Below the pieces are notes generated by a model. The model was not told the origin of the DNA. It ran no database searches and saw nothing but the letters and a program-made list of their open reading frames with translations. Both the position numbers and the translations under genes were made by a program. From contig QMZG01000045.1 of NCBI GenBank assembly GCA_003663045.1, positions 1-8,804 of the forward strand: 8,804 bases of DNA, read 5' to 3'. The stretch comes from Candidatus Altarchaeales archaeon. GTDB taxonomy: Archaea > Altiarchaeota > Altiarchaeia > IMC4 > QMZM01. Positions 1 through 5,907 of this stretch are shown here, in pieces; positions within the stretch are counted from its first letter, which is position 1; the number at the start of each line of letters is the position of its first letter.

Positions 1-2
1 AT

Positions 3-7
3 GGTGA
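3..7 (+). promoter_or_regulatory. Shine-Dalgarno site of coaD (GGTGA)
   Basis: GGTGA lies 4 bases before the ATG at 12 and matches the archaeal anti-SD consensus (AGGTGATC). It supports the start at 12 over the out-of-frame ATG at position 1. An SD here suggests that coaD is translated from an mRNA with a leader or as part of an operon starting left of the window. Confidence 0.6.
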
Positions 8-11
8 AAAA

Positions 12-467
12 ATGTTCCAAAAGGTTGTTATTGGGGGCACATATGATATGATACATAAAGGGCACGAAAAGGTTCTTGAGACGGGATTTCAGATTTCTGA
101 AAGGGTAATAATCGGTTTAACCTCGGATGAATTTGCAAGAAGATTCAGGGTGGAAGAGGTTTTACCATTTGAAGAGAGAAGGAAGAATTTAGAGAAATTC
201 ATAGAGAAATTTGGGAAGGAATACAGAATAATTAAGATCGATGATGCGTATGGAATCGCCACAATAGATCCGGAGATCGATTGCATCGTGGCAAGTGAAG
301 AAACCCTACTTAGAGCGAGTGAAATAAATGCCATCCGTTTCAAAAAGGGTCTTCCGAAATTAACCATTGTTGTCGTTCCCATCGTGCTTGCAGAGGATGG
401 GAAGCCCATATCAAGTGATAGGATAAATGCTGGAATAATTGACAAGGAGGGAAAGGTATTAAAATAG
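12..467 (+). CDS. coaD: Archaeal phosphopantetheine adenylyltransferase (CoaD type)
   Basis: A 151-residue cytoplasmic nucleotidyltransferase of the HIGH superfamily. By family it transfers AMP from ATP to 4'-phosphopantetheine to make dephospho-CoA, the penultimate step of CoA synthesis. Seen directly: GGTYDMIHKGH at residues 8-18, which is the GGTFDxxHxGH nucleotide-binding signature, and ISSDRI at 133-138, which corresponds to the ISSTRI motif near the C terminus. Length is normal for the archaeal family, which is shorter and distinct from bacterial CoaD. The start at 12 is supported by GGTGA at 3-7. It is followed 10 bp later by tmk on the same strand, so the two are probably co-transcribed. 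Small oddities are Tyr for Phe in the first motif and Asp for Thr in the second (SSDRI). The family call is firm; substrate specificity is inferred from the family. Confidence 0.93.
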   Translation: MFQKVVIGGTYDMIHKGHEKVLETGFQISERVIIGLTSDEFARRFRVEEVLPFEERRKNLEKFIEKFGKEYRIIKIDDAYGIATIDPEIDCIVASEETLLRASEINAIRFKKGLPKLTIVVVPIVLAEDGKPISSDRINAGIIDKEGKVLK

Positions 468-477
468 AACGAAGAAA

Positions 478-1047
478 ATGTTCATCGTAATTGAAGGAAT
501 AGATGGCTGTGGAAAGAGTACTCAGGCAAGATTGCTTTTTGAATGGTTAATGGAGAATGGTCATGATGTCCTGCTGACGGCAGAACCTACCAGGAATAGA
601 ATTGGAATTTTTATCAGAGAGATCCTCTCTGGCAGTGAAAAGGCGGATCCAAAGACATTGGCATTGTTATTCACTGCAGACAGATATGAGCACTTGGAGA
701 ATGAGGTAAGCCCAGCACTCTCTGATGGAAAAATTGTGATCTCTGAACGTTATTTTCACTCAACGATAGCATATCAATCAGCACAGGGGGTTAGCAGAGA
801 ATGGTTAAATGATCTGAACTACTTCGTTCTAAAACCTGGGTTAACTATTCTATTGGATGTGAAGCCAGAAATAGCAATTAAGAGAATAAAGAGAACAGAA
901 ACTAACGAGATATTTGAGAACAGGGATTTCTTGGAGAAAGTCCATAAGGAGTATCTGAGATTTGATGATGTAAAGAGAGTGGATGCAAATCCCAGACCCG
1001 AGATAGTCTTTGATGAAATTAAGGAGATCGTTTCTGAGTTGATTTAA
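478..1047 (+). CDS. tmk: Thymidylate kinase (dTMP kinase)
   Basis: A 189-residue P-loop kinase that phosphorylates dTMP to dTDP with ATP, needed for dTTP supply. Seen directly: Walker A GIDGCGKST at residues 7-15, the EPT motif at 36-38 (the dTMP-site/DR-like loop region), DRYEH at 68-72, and SERYFHSTIAYQ at 89-100, which matches the family DRYxxSxxAYQ block with Glu replacing the usual Asp. Length is within the normal range for archaeal Tmk. It follows coaD after 10 bp without a convincing SD; a GGAGG at 446-450 lies inside coaD, too far upstream, so translation may depend on coupling. Its last 29 bp overlap the end of rtcA on the opposite strand, so both C termini are encoded by the same DNA. 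Confident call. Confidence 0.95.
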   Translation: MFIVIEGIDGCGKSTQARLLFEWLMENGHDVLLTAEPTRNRIGIFIREILSGSEKADPKTLALLFTADRYEHLENEVSPALSDGKIVISERYFHSTIAYQSAQGVSREWLNDLNYFVLKPGLTILLDVKPEIAIKRIKRTETNEIFENRDFLEKVHKEYLRFDDVKRVDANPRPEIVFDEIKEIVSELI

Positions 1048-2056
1048 TCATATTCCCCTCAATCATCACATCAAATCCAAACTTATTGACAATGTCAACA
1101 TTAGTTTTTGCGTGCTGGGTTATCTCACTCACTAAGACAGAGCCACCAGCCAATGCTAAATAAGGAACGATCTGATCTGCCATGTATTTATCCAATGAGG
1201 CTTTAGAATCAATTTCTTCAATCAGATTCTGAGCGGCCTCTCCCCCAACGGTCTCTGAACTTTTACCCTTCTCCCCCAACGAATCTGCCCCAAGTACAGA
1301 GTTCTCCGTTTCTATCCAGAGAGTGATTCCAGAACCATAGGATAATGCTTTACTATATTCTTGTTTAATTTCGATATCTTGAGAAAAACCCAGCTTTGAT
1401 AATTTATTAAAAATCAAGGATCTTGCAGACTTTGCCTGTCTTCTCGCCACCCCCGCCTTTTCCAGATCCGAATGAGCATGTGATATACCTCTTGCGGAGA
1501 GGATCTTTCCCCGCTCTGTTAGATTTATCGGTTTTAATCTTTTAACAGGAAAAATTTCCACATTCACTCTGCCACCACCAGCCGGATAATAGCCCCTCCG
1601 CATCAGATGAATTTCTGCTTTATATCCAAATCTTCGCAATATGGGCAGGGTAACAAATCTCAGATAGTCAATGGGTGGGCTCCACCTAACATCCGTACCA
1701 CCTCTAATTTGAATCCTCACCTTATCGGGGGCAAAGATCGCGGGAATCATCAATGCCTGCAGTACTAATGTTATGGAACCTGCAGTTCCAATGTCTATGT
1801 CTAACTTTCCAGATTTTATTTCTTGTGGAATAAATTCGATCTCCATAGAATTTACAATGGCATTTTTTAATTCCGCATCGCATAATTCTGCAAGGGAGTT
1901 TATAGCATTCAAGTGCTGTGGTCTCAATCCCGGATTGCTTCTCTTGGCTCTTATGTTAAAAATCCTCACCGGTTTCTGGGTTACTGCACTTAAGGCTATT
2001 GAGGTTCTAAGAACCTGACCACCACCTTCACCCTTTGAACCATCGATTGAGATCAT
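1019..2056 (-). CDS. rtcA: RNA 3'-terminal phosphate cyclase
   Basis: A 345-residue cytoplasmic enzyme that converts an RNA 3'-phosphate to a 2',3'-cyclic phosphate via ATP-dependent covalent adenylation. It acts in RNA end processing and repair. Seen directly: GSKGEGGGQVLR at residues 6-17, RGGTDVRWSPPIDY at 118-131, GYYPAGGGR at 155-163, and EITQHAKTN near the C terminus with the catalytic His at residue 315. That His is the adenylation site and separates true RtcA from the catalytically inactive eukaryotic Rcl1 family. Full length. The start at 2056 lies about 31-42 bases downstream of a TATA-like element with no SD, suggesting a very short leader. It is divergent from the RHH-nucleotidyltransferase and shares its 85-bp promoter region. 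At its 3' end it overlaps tmk by 29 bp tail to tail; the last residues (about KSTQKRSP) lie in the overlap. No RtcB or archease gene is nearby. Confidence 0.95.
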   Translation of the reverse strand: MISIDGSKGEGGGQVLRTSIALSAVTQKPVRIFNIRAKRSNPGLRPQHLNAINSLAELCDAELKNAIVNSMEIEFIPQEIKSGKLDIDIGTAGSITLVLQALMIPAIFAPDKVRIQIRGGTDVRWSPPIDYLRFVTLPILRRFGYKAEIHLMRRGYYPAGGGRVNVEIFPVKRLKPINLTERGKILSARGISHAHSDLEKAGVARRQAKSARSLIFNKLSKLGFSQDIEIKQEYSKALSYGSGITLWIETENSVLGADSLGEKGKSSETVGGEAAQNLIEEIDSKASLDKYMADQIVPYLALAGGSVLVSEITQHAKTNVDIVNKFGFDVMIEGNMIKSTQKRSP

Positions 2057-2085
2057 CGTACTTATTCTTTTCTTTATTCTGATCT

Positions 2086-2099
2086 ACTTATATTAAAAA
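2086..2099 (-). promoter_or_regulatory. TATA-like promoter element of rtcA
   Basis: On the minus strand this reads TTTTTAATATAAGT, a good archaeal TATA box. It lies about 31-42 bases before the rtcA ATG at 2056, which predicts a transcription start within roughly 5-15 bases of the start codon and so a leaderless or nearly leaderless mRNA, consistent with the missing SD. The direct repeats at 2113-2143 begin about 14 bp upstream of it, near where TFB would contact BRE. Confidence 0.5.
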
Positions 2100-2107
2100 T
2101 TCCAATA

Positions 2108-2121
2108 ACTAAACTATAAAA
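2108..2121 (+). promoter_or_regulatory. TATA/BRE promoter of the RHH-nucleotidyltransferase (overlaps repeats)
   Basis: CTATAAAA at 2114-2121, preceded by the A-rich ACTAA, is centred about 24-25 bp upstream of the ATG at 2142. That is the usual archaeal spacing from TATA to transcription start and predicts a leaderless transcript; no SD precedes the ATG. The same motif recurs at 2124 and 2135, but those copies are too close to the gene to serve as its TATA box. Confidence 0.5.
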
Positions 2122-2143
2122 TACTATAAAATTACTATAAGAT
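2113..2143 (+). repeat. Three tandem ~10-bp direct repeats over the RHH-nucleotidyltransferase promoter
   Basis: ACTATAAAAT occurs at 2113-2122 and again, perfectly, at 2123-2132. After one extra T, ACTATAAGAT occurs at 2134-2143 (9 of 10 identical) and runs into the ATG at 2142. The 10-11 bp period puts each copy on the same face of the helix. The downstream gene encodes an N-terminal ribbon-helix-helix domain, a fold that binds tandem subsites of this kind as cooperating dimers, so an autoregulatory operator is a reasonable inference. The first copy also looks like a TATA box at the right distance for the gene, so operator and core promoter would coincide. Confidence 0.6.
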
Positions 2144-2975
2144 GCGAAAAAAACTAACTATCGAGTTGGACGAGAATACCCTGAAGAGGATAGATTTAAT
2201 GATAGATGGAAGGAAGATAAGAAATCGCTCTCAGGTTATAGAAAATTTAATTTCAAGGATAATAAACAGGGAGAATGTCAAAAAGGCATTTATCCTCGCA
2301 GGAGGAAAGGGAACGAGGATGAGACCATTTACCTATGAAATCCCAAAATCTCTGATACCCGTTCAGGGAAAGCCACTCCTTCAACATATTCTCGATCTTC
2401 TGAGGAAGTATGAGATAAGAGATATTATCCTTTCTACGGGATACATGGGTGATAAGATTAGGGAATATTTTGGAAACGGTTCTAAATTCGGGGTCAATAT
2501 TACCTATGTTGAAGAGAAAAAAGAAATGGGAACCGCTGGTTCATTAAATCTGGCAAGAGACCTCTTGGAGGATACATTCCTTATGTTCAATGGAGATATA
2601 TTGGCGAATATAGACCTTCACGACTTTATAGATTCTCACGCCAAGAATAATGGAATCGCCACCATTGCCTTGAAGCCCGTGAGGGATCCCTCTCGCTTTG
2701 GGGTAGCAGAATTGAGGGGGAATAAAATTCTGAGATTTATAGAAAAACCCAAAACAACTGTTAGATCAAAATTGATAAGTGCCGGTGTCTATATATTGGA
2801 ACCAGAAGTAATTGACTATATCCCTAAGAGAAAGGCAATGATGGAAACAGATGTGTTTCCAAAATTGGCTGAGGAAGGAAAACTCTATGGCTATCCTTTC
2901 GATGGGCAATGGTTTGATACGGGGACTCATGAAGCCTATGAAAAGGCGATTAAGGGCTGGAGGGGTATTGAATAA
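2142..2975 (+). CDS. Ribbon-helix-helix domain fused to sugar-phosphate nucleotidyltransferase
   Basis: A 277-residue two-part protein. Residues 3-43 form a CopG/MetJ-type ribbon-helix-helix: a basic strand (KLTIELD), helix A from about 11 to 22, a turn, then helix B containing NRSQVIENLISRII. Residues 47-277 are an NTP_transferase domain with LAGGKGTRMRPFT at 52-64, PKSLIP, a FNGDIL metal-site motif, FIEKPK, and SAGVYILEP. By family this domain condenses a sugar 1-phosphate with an NTP to give an NDP-sugar and pyrophosphate. The pattern resembles archaeal mannose-1-phosphate guanylyltransferase or glucose-1-phosphate thymidylyl/uridylyltransferase homologues; I cannot choose the sugar or base. 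No C-terminal left-handed beta-helix is present. The ATG at 2142 is the only start that includes the whole RHH strand. The gene stands alone on its strand. The promoter carries three tandem repeats, suggesting that the protein regulates itself and perhaps divergent rtcA. Confidence 0.88.
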   Translation: MRKKLTIELDENTLKRIDLMIDGRKIRNRSQVIENLISRIINRENVKKAFILAGGKGTRMRPFTYEIPKSLIPVQGKPLLQHILDLLRKYEIRDIILSTGYMGDKIREYFGNGSKFGVNITYVEEKKEMGTAGSLNLARDLLEDTFLMFNGDILANIDLHDFIDSHAKNNGIATIALKPVRDPSRFGVAELRGNKILRFIEKPKTTVRSKLISAGVYILEPEVIDYIPKRKAMMETDVFPKLAEEGKLYGYPFDGQWFDTGTHEAYEKAIKGWRGIE

Positions 2976-3000
2976 TCCCGTTTATTTTACTCACCAAATC
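2976..3000. other. Convergent gap between nucleotidyltransferase and dph2 fragment
   Basis: Only 25 bp separate the two converging stop codons. The gap holds a T-rich run on the plus strand (GTTTATTTTA at 2980-2989), which could serve as a simple archaeal oligo-T terminator for the nucleotidyltransferase. No hairpin is evident. It is also where the missing remainder of dph2 should start, so it is a candidate rearrangement junction. Confidence 0.35.
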
Positions 3001-3258
3001 TCATTCGGTATGTCCAAAATGGATTACTAAGTCAAGATTGAGCATCTCTGCATCCTTCTCCTTTGTGTCGCAGGCACCATAGGTTGGGTTAATAAAAATT
3101 ACCGTCTTGGCATCTGTTTTTTCCTCTATCTCTTTCGCAATATCAATGGCATACATTTTTAAACCTTCTGGAAACTGAAGACCAACGAATTTTGCCTTAG
3201 ACTTTTTTATCTCCTTCAGAATTCGATCGATTTCGAGATTGTAGTCTATGTTATGCAT
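3001..3258 (-). pseudogene. dph2: Truncated Dph2-like diphthamide synthesis protein (N-terminal fragment)
   Basis: An 85-residue product matching only the start of Dph2, the radical-SAM-like 4Fe-4S enzyme that transfers the 3-amino-3-carboxypropyl group of SAM to the target histidine of EF-2. Seen directly: FVGLQFPEGL at about residues 24-33, then PTYGACD, containing the first cluster cysteine, then LDLVIHFGHTE and TGA. Archaeal Dph2 is about 330-345 residues in three similar domains, each giving one cluster cysteine. Here domain 1 ends early and the second and third cysteines are missing, so it cannot be a complete enzyme alone. The remainder is not in another frame, because the DNA beyond 2976 is the nucleotidyltransferase on the other strand. 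The 5' end is intact: the start lies 10 bp after infB with a purine-rich GGGGAG at 3260-3265. Most likely a remnant left by rearrangement; a split protein is the alternative. Confidence 0.8.
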
Positions 3259-3259
3259 T

Positions 3260-3267
3260 CTCCCCTT
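3260..3267 (-). promoter_or_regulatory. SD-like tract before the dph2 fragment
   Basis: The minus strand reads AAGGGGAG just after the infB stop and one base before the dph2 ATG at 3258. It is the strongest purine-rich site in the 3001-6448 operon; rnhC and infB have none. It indicates that the truncated gene kept its original translation signal. Confidence 0.5.
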
Positions 3268-3268
3268 T

Positions 3269-5002
3269 TCATCTTCCTCTCTTAATCTCCATTATCTCCT
3301 TCAGGACCTTCAGTTCTTCTTCGCTCAATTCCTCCCTGTTGATCTGAGCCATATCCTCCGAGGAGATGAAGGGATAAACTATGTCTCCCTCATTTAGTTG
3401 CCTGCCGATGGTCACATTTTCTATTGCTATCGCAACCGCCTCTCCAGATTCTGCCAACTTTACCGTTTCTTTTTCCTTCTGCATTTCTTTTATTCTGCCG
3501 ACAACCTTACCGTCTCTTCTCATTAGTCTGCATCCGCTGTGTACAGTTCCAGCAAGGATCTCCACGCCGACGATGGCTGGCTTACTCTGCCTGAAGACAC
3601 ACTTAGGCAGTAGTTTTATCTTTGCCGGCGTCACCACTTTTTCTGCTTTTTTCAGGCGATCCATTTCCCTTTCCTTTTCTACCCATTCCTCGTAATCTTC
3701 AATTAATTTGTAGATCACATTATTTTCAAAAATTTTCACACCCCTGTCTCTGGCAAGGGTTCTTGCATCATTCAAAACCTCGGAATTAAATGCAATAATT
3801 ATCCCCAGAAATCTGTTCTCCATCCCCACAGAGTATGCTTCAATCACATCCAGGTTTGATACCTTACCTATGGTACCCTTTCTTATAGGGATATTATTCT
3901 CTGAAAGGATTTTAACTAAGGCTTCCAATGAGCCAATTGTATCGGCTTTTATAATAACCCCCAATTTATCTGTGTGAATTTCAACATCTTCGATCTCCCT
4001 CTTAATATCCTCTACCAATTCTGAGCCACCAACATATACTGGAGAGCCCGCCAATGCTCCTTCTAAATTTGGGGCAACGATCTTTACACCAGAGGCTGCA
4101 TATACTGCATCTACATTCTGAAACCTTTCCCTCGGATCGCGCATCTCATCCAATGCCATTGGCTTCAGTAATGCCTTGACCTTCGTTACAATTGGTTCCT
4201 TGCCGCCAACAACAATCGGATCATTCCTTCTGATAACGCCCTCATAGATTATGACATCAACAGTCGTTCCCAAGCCGCGTTCTTCTTTTACTTCGAGAAT
4301 GGTTCCCTTAGCTGGAGAATCTATCTCCACGGAAAGTTGCTCTCCAAGATATTGTTGTGCCAAGCCGATCAGGATCATCAATAACTCGGGGATTCCCTCA
4401 CCATTCTTAGCTGAAATGGGAACTATAGCTATCTGTTTAGCAAAATTTCTTACATTAGTAAAGAGATGTGCTTCAAAATTATGCTCAGATAATTGACCCA
4501 CTAATCTATAGAATTTCTTATAGAATTCATCCCTCGTTCTTTCCAACTGCTCATCAATTTTAACATTAGTTCTCCATCCGGGTATTAGGTCGATCTTGTT
4601 TGCCGCGACCACGAATGGCGTTTTATAATGCTTTAATATCTGTATGGTTTCAATACCTTGAGGCATCAATCCCTCATTTATATCAACTACCAGAATTGCG
4701 AGATCTGCAACGCTCCCACCTCTCTTCCTCAGATTTGTGAATGCCTCATGTCCGGGTGTATCGATGAAAAGCAGACCTCGAATACTTATCTTAGCACTCA
4801 ATGAATCTAAGAGGCGGCCACAGATCTTTTTTATAACAGAGAATGGAACATCCGTGGCGCCAATATGCTGAGTTATCCCCCCAGCTTCTCTCGAAGCTAC
4901 GACCGTACCACGGATCCAATCCAACAGGGTTGTCTTTCCGTGATCCACATGACCCAATACCGAGATAATTGGTTCTCTAGTCTGTTTCTTCACTTCTGGC
5001 AT
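3269..5002 (-). CDS. infB: Translation initiation factor aIF5B (IF2 family GTPase)
   Basis: A 577-residue translational GTPase that promotes ribosomal subunit joining and stabilises initiator tRNA. Seen directly: G1 GHVDHGKT at residues 17-24, ITQHIGAT (switch I region) at 43-50, G3 DTPGHEAF at 81-88, G4 NKID at 135-138 and G5 SAK at 197-199, followed by the beta-barrel and C-terminal domains. The archaeal/eukaryotic type is shown by the roughly 580-residue length, the insertion between NKID and SAK (about residues 143-190), and the absence of the long bacterial N-terminal region. Complete. It follows the RNase HIII-like gene after 22 bp with no clear SD at the ATG at 5002. It is followed 10 bp later by the dph2 fragment, so two neighbours both served translation. 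Confident call. Confidence 0.97.
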   Translation of the reverse strand: MPEVKKQTREPIISVLGHVDHGKTTLLDWIRGTVVASREAGGITQHIGATDVPFSVIKKICGRLLDSLSAKISIRGLLFIDTPGHEAFTNLRKRGGSVADLAILVVDINEGLMPQGIETIQILKHYKTPFVVAANKIDLIPGWRTNVKIDEQLERTRDEFYKKFYRLVGQLSEHNFEAHLFTNVRNFAKQIAIVPISAKNGEGIPELLMILIGLAQQYLGEQLSVEIDSPAKGTILEVKEERGLGTTVDVIIYEGVIRRNDPIVVGGKEPIVTKVKALLKPMALDEMRDPRERFQNVDAVYAASGVKIVAPNLEGALAGSPVYVGGSELVEDIKREIEDVEIHTDKLGVIIKADTIGSLEALVKILSENNIPIRKGTIGKVSNLDVIEAYSVGMENRFLGIIIAFNSEVLNDARTLARDRGVKIFENNVIYKLIEDYEEWVEKEREMDRLKKAEKVVTPAKIKLLPKCVFRQSKPAIVGVEILAGTVHSGCRLMRRDGKVVGRIKEMQKEKETVKLAESGEAVAIAIENVTIGRQLNEGDIVYPFISSEDMAQINREELSEEELKVLKEIMEIKRGR

Positions 5003-5024
5003 GTATAGAAATTGGATTACAGAC

Positions 5025-5864
5025 TTAAGAAATTCCTCTCACATTCTTGAAATGTAATTTAGCCACCTTGGGGAGGATTTCCGCGGGAATTTTCTCAGGT
5101 TTTGCCTTTCTCAAATTAATACCAAATTTCTCATTCAATCCATCAACCTCTTTTTCGAAGATAAACTTTGCTAACACACTCGCTGCAGCCACGGGAATCT
5201 CTGTCTCAGCCTTAGTTTTCTGAATTATCTCAACATTCTCTCTCTTCAAATCACCCAAACGAAACTCTATCTTTTTAACATCAAATTTGTCAATAATTAC
5301 TTTAGCATTTTCAAATTCTAATTCAGAGAGTAGATCCTTTATGGCTCTGGAATGAGCCCATGCCAGCATATCATTCAGGGTCTTCCCTTCCTTCTTAAAT
5401 TCTTCGTATTTTTTATTGTATATCTCTGGCATTAGTATCAGTGGTCTTCTTATAAATTTTAATCGTGTTAATTCCTTTCCCATCTCTAAGAGAGATCTCT
5501 TATCAATCTTCTTACTATCTCTGATGCCCATCTCTCTAAACCCTTTCATATCATCTGGGGTAAGTGCAACACATTCAACCACTAAGGGACCGTACCATTC
5601 CCCCTTTCCAGCCTCATCTGTTCCCAGAACATAGTCATATCCCCTCTCAACCTCTATGATTTTTCTGATTATACTCCTGGAGGAATCGGTATCATTATGG
5701 ACAACCATGCCCGTCTTGTAGGCAATTATCCCAACATCCCTTTCCTTGTCATCAATCCTAAATATCTCATACCTGCTCTTGACCTTTATTTCCCTCAATC
5801 CATTTCTCTTTACATAATTCATCAATCTTTGTAGCTCTTCTGAACTCAGGAATATGGATTTCAT
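5025..5864 (-). CDS. rnhC: RNase HIII-like ribonuclease H with N-terminal TBP-like domain
   Basis: A 279-residue enzyme expected to cut the RNA strand of RNA:DNA hybrids. The catalytic part begins with GTDEAGKGEWYGPLVV at residues 81-96, with acidic residues D83 and E84. It continues with RDSKK at 115-119, LNDMLAWAHSRAI at 163-175, VIIDKFD around D192, and KAETEIPVAAASVLAK at 217-232. The GKGE(W/F)YGP form, rather than the GRGPVIGP form, places it nearer RNase HIII than the HII usual in archaea. Residues 1-75 form an extra domain ending in IIAYKTGMVVHN and an amphipathic helix, like the TBP-fold substrate-binding domain of RNase HIII. It follows the TBP-like gene after 32 bp with no clear SD, and precedes infB by 22 bp. 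RNase H activity is confident; the HII/HIII assignment is moderately so. Confidence 0.8.
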   Translation of the reverse strand: MKSIFLSSEELQRLMNYVKRNGLREIKVKSRYEIFRIDDKERDVGIIAYKTGMVVHNDTDSSRSIIRKIIEVERGYDYVLGTDEAGKGEWYGPLVVECVALTPDDMKGFREMGIRDSKKIDKRSLLEMGKELTRLKFIRRPLILMPEIYNKKYEEFKKEGKTLNDMLAWAHSRAIKDLLSELEFENAKVIIDKFDVKKIEFRLGDLKRENVEIIQKTKAETEIPVAAASVLAKFIFEKEVDGLNEKFGINLRKAKPEKIPAEILPKVAKLHFKNVRGIS

Positions 5865-5883
5865 TGCGATTTAATTATGCGGG

Positions 5884-5907
5884 ATCAGTATCTTAATCAG
5901 TATCTTA
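5884..5907. repeat. 12-bp perfect tandem duplication spanning the TBP-like stop codon
   Basis: ATCAGTATCTTA at 5884-5895 is repeated exactly at 5896-5907. On the coding (minus) strand the unit is TAAGATACTGAT. The first coding copy supplies the final codons and TGA of the TBP-like gene. The second lies in the gap before rnhC and, being a multiple of three, carries a second in-frame TGA three codons later. Confidence 0.8.

Noticed and set aside
1..40. ATG at position 1 as an alternative coaD start
   Set aside because: It is out of frame with coaD; the GGTG inside it is better read as the SD for the ATG at 12.
1773..2018. Plus-strand frames inside rtcA, infB, rnhC, ftr and the surface gene
   Set aside because: All lie antisense within well-supported genes and show no family motifs; they are shadows of the coding strand.
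1019..2056. Rcl1-like inactive cyclase or EPSP synthase-type protein
   Set aside because: The catalytic His in QHAKTN and all RtcA glycine-rich motifs are present.
2113..2143. CRISPR-like array
   Set aside because: The repeats are 10 bp with no spacers; a promoter or operator array fits better.
2142..3000. Remainder of dph2 in another minus-strand frame
   Set aside because: The region is fully used by the plus-strand nucleotidyltransferase and no long minus-strand frame with Dph2 motifs exists there, so a simple frameshift does not explain the truncation.
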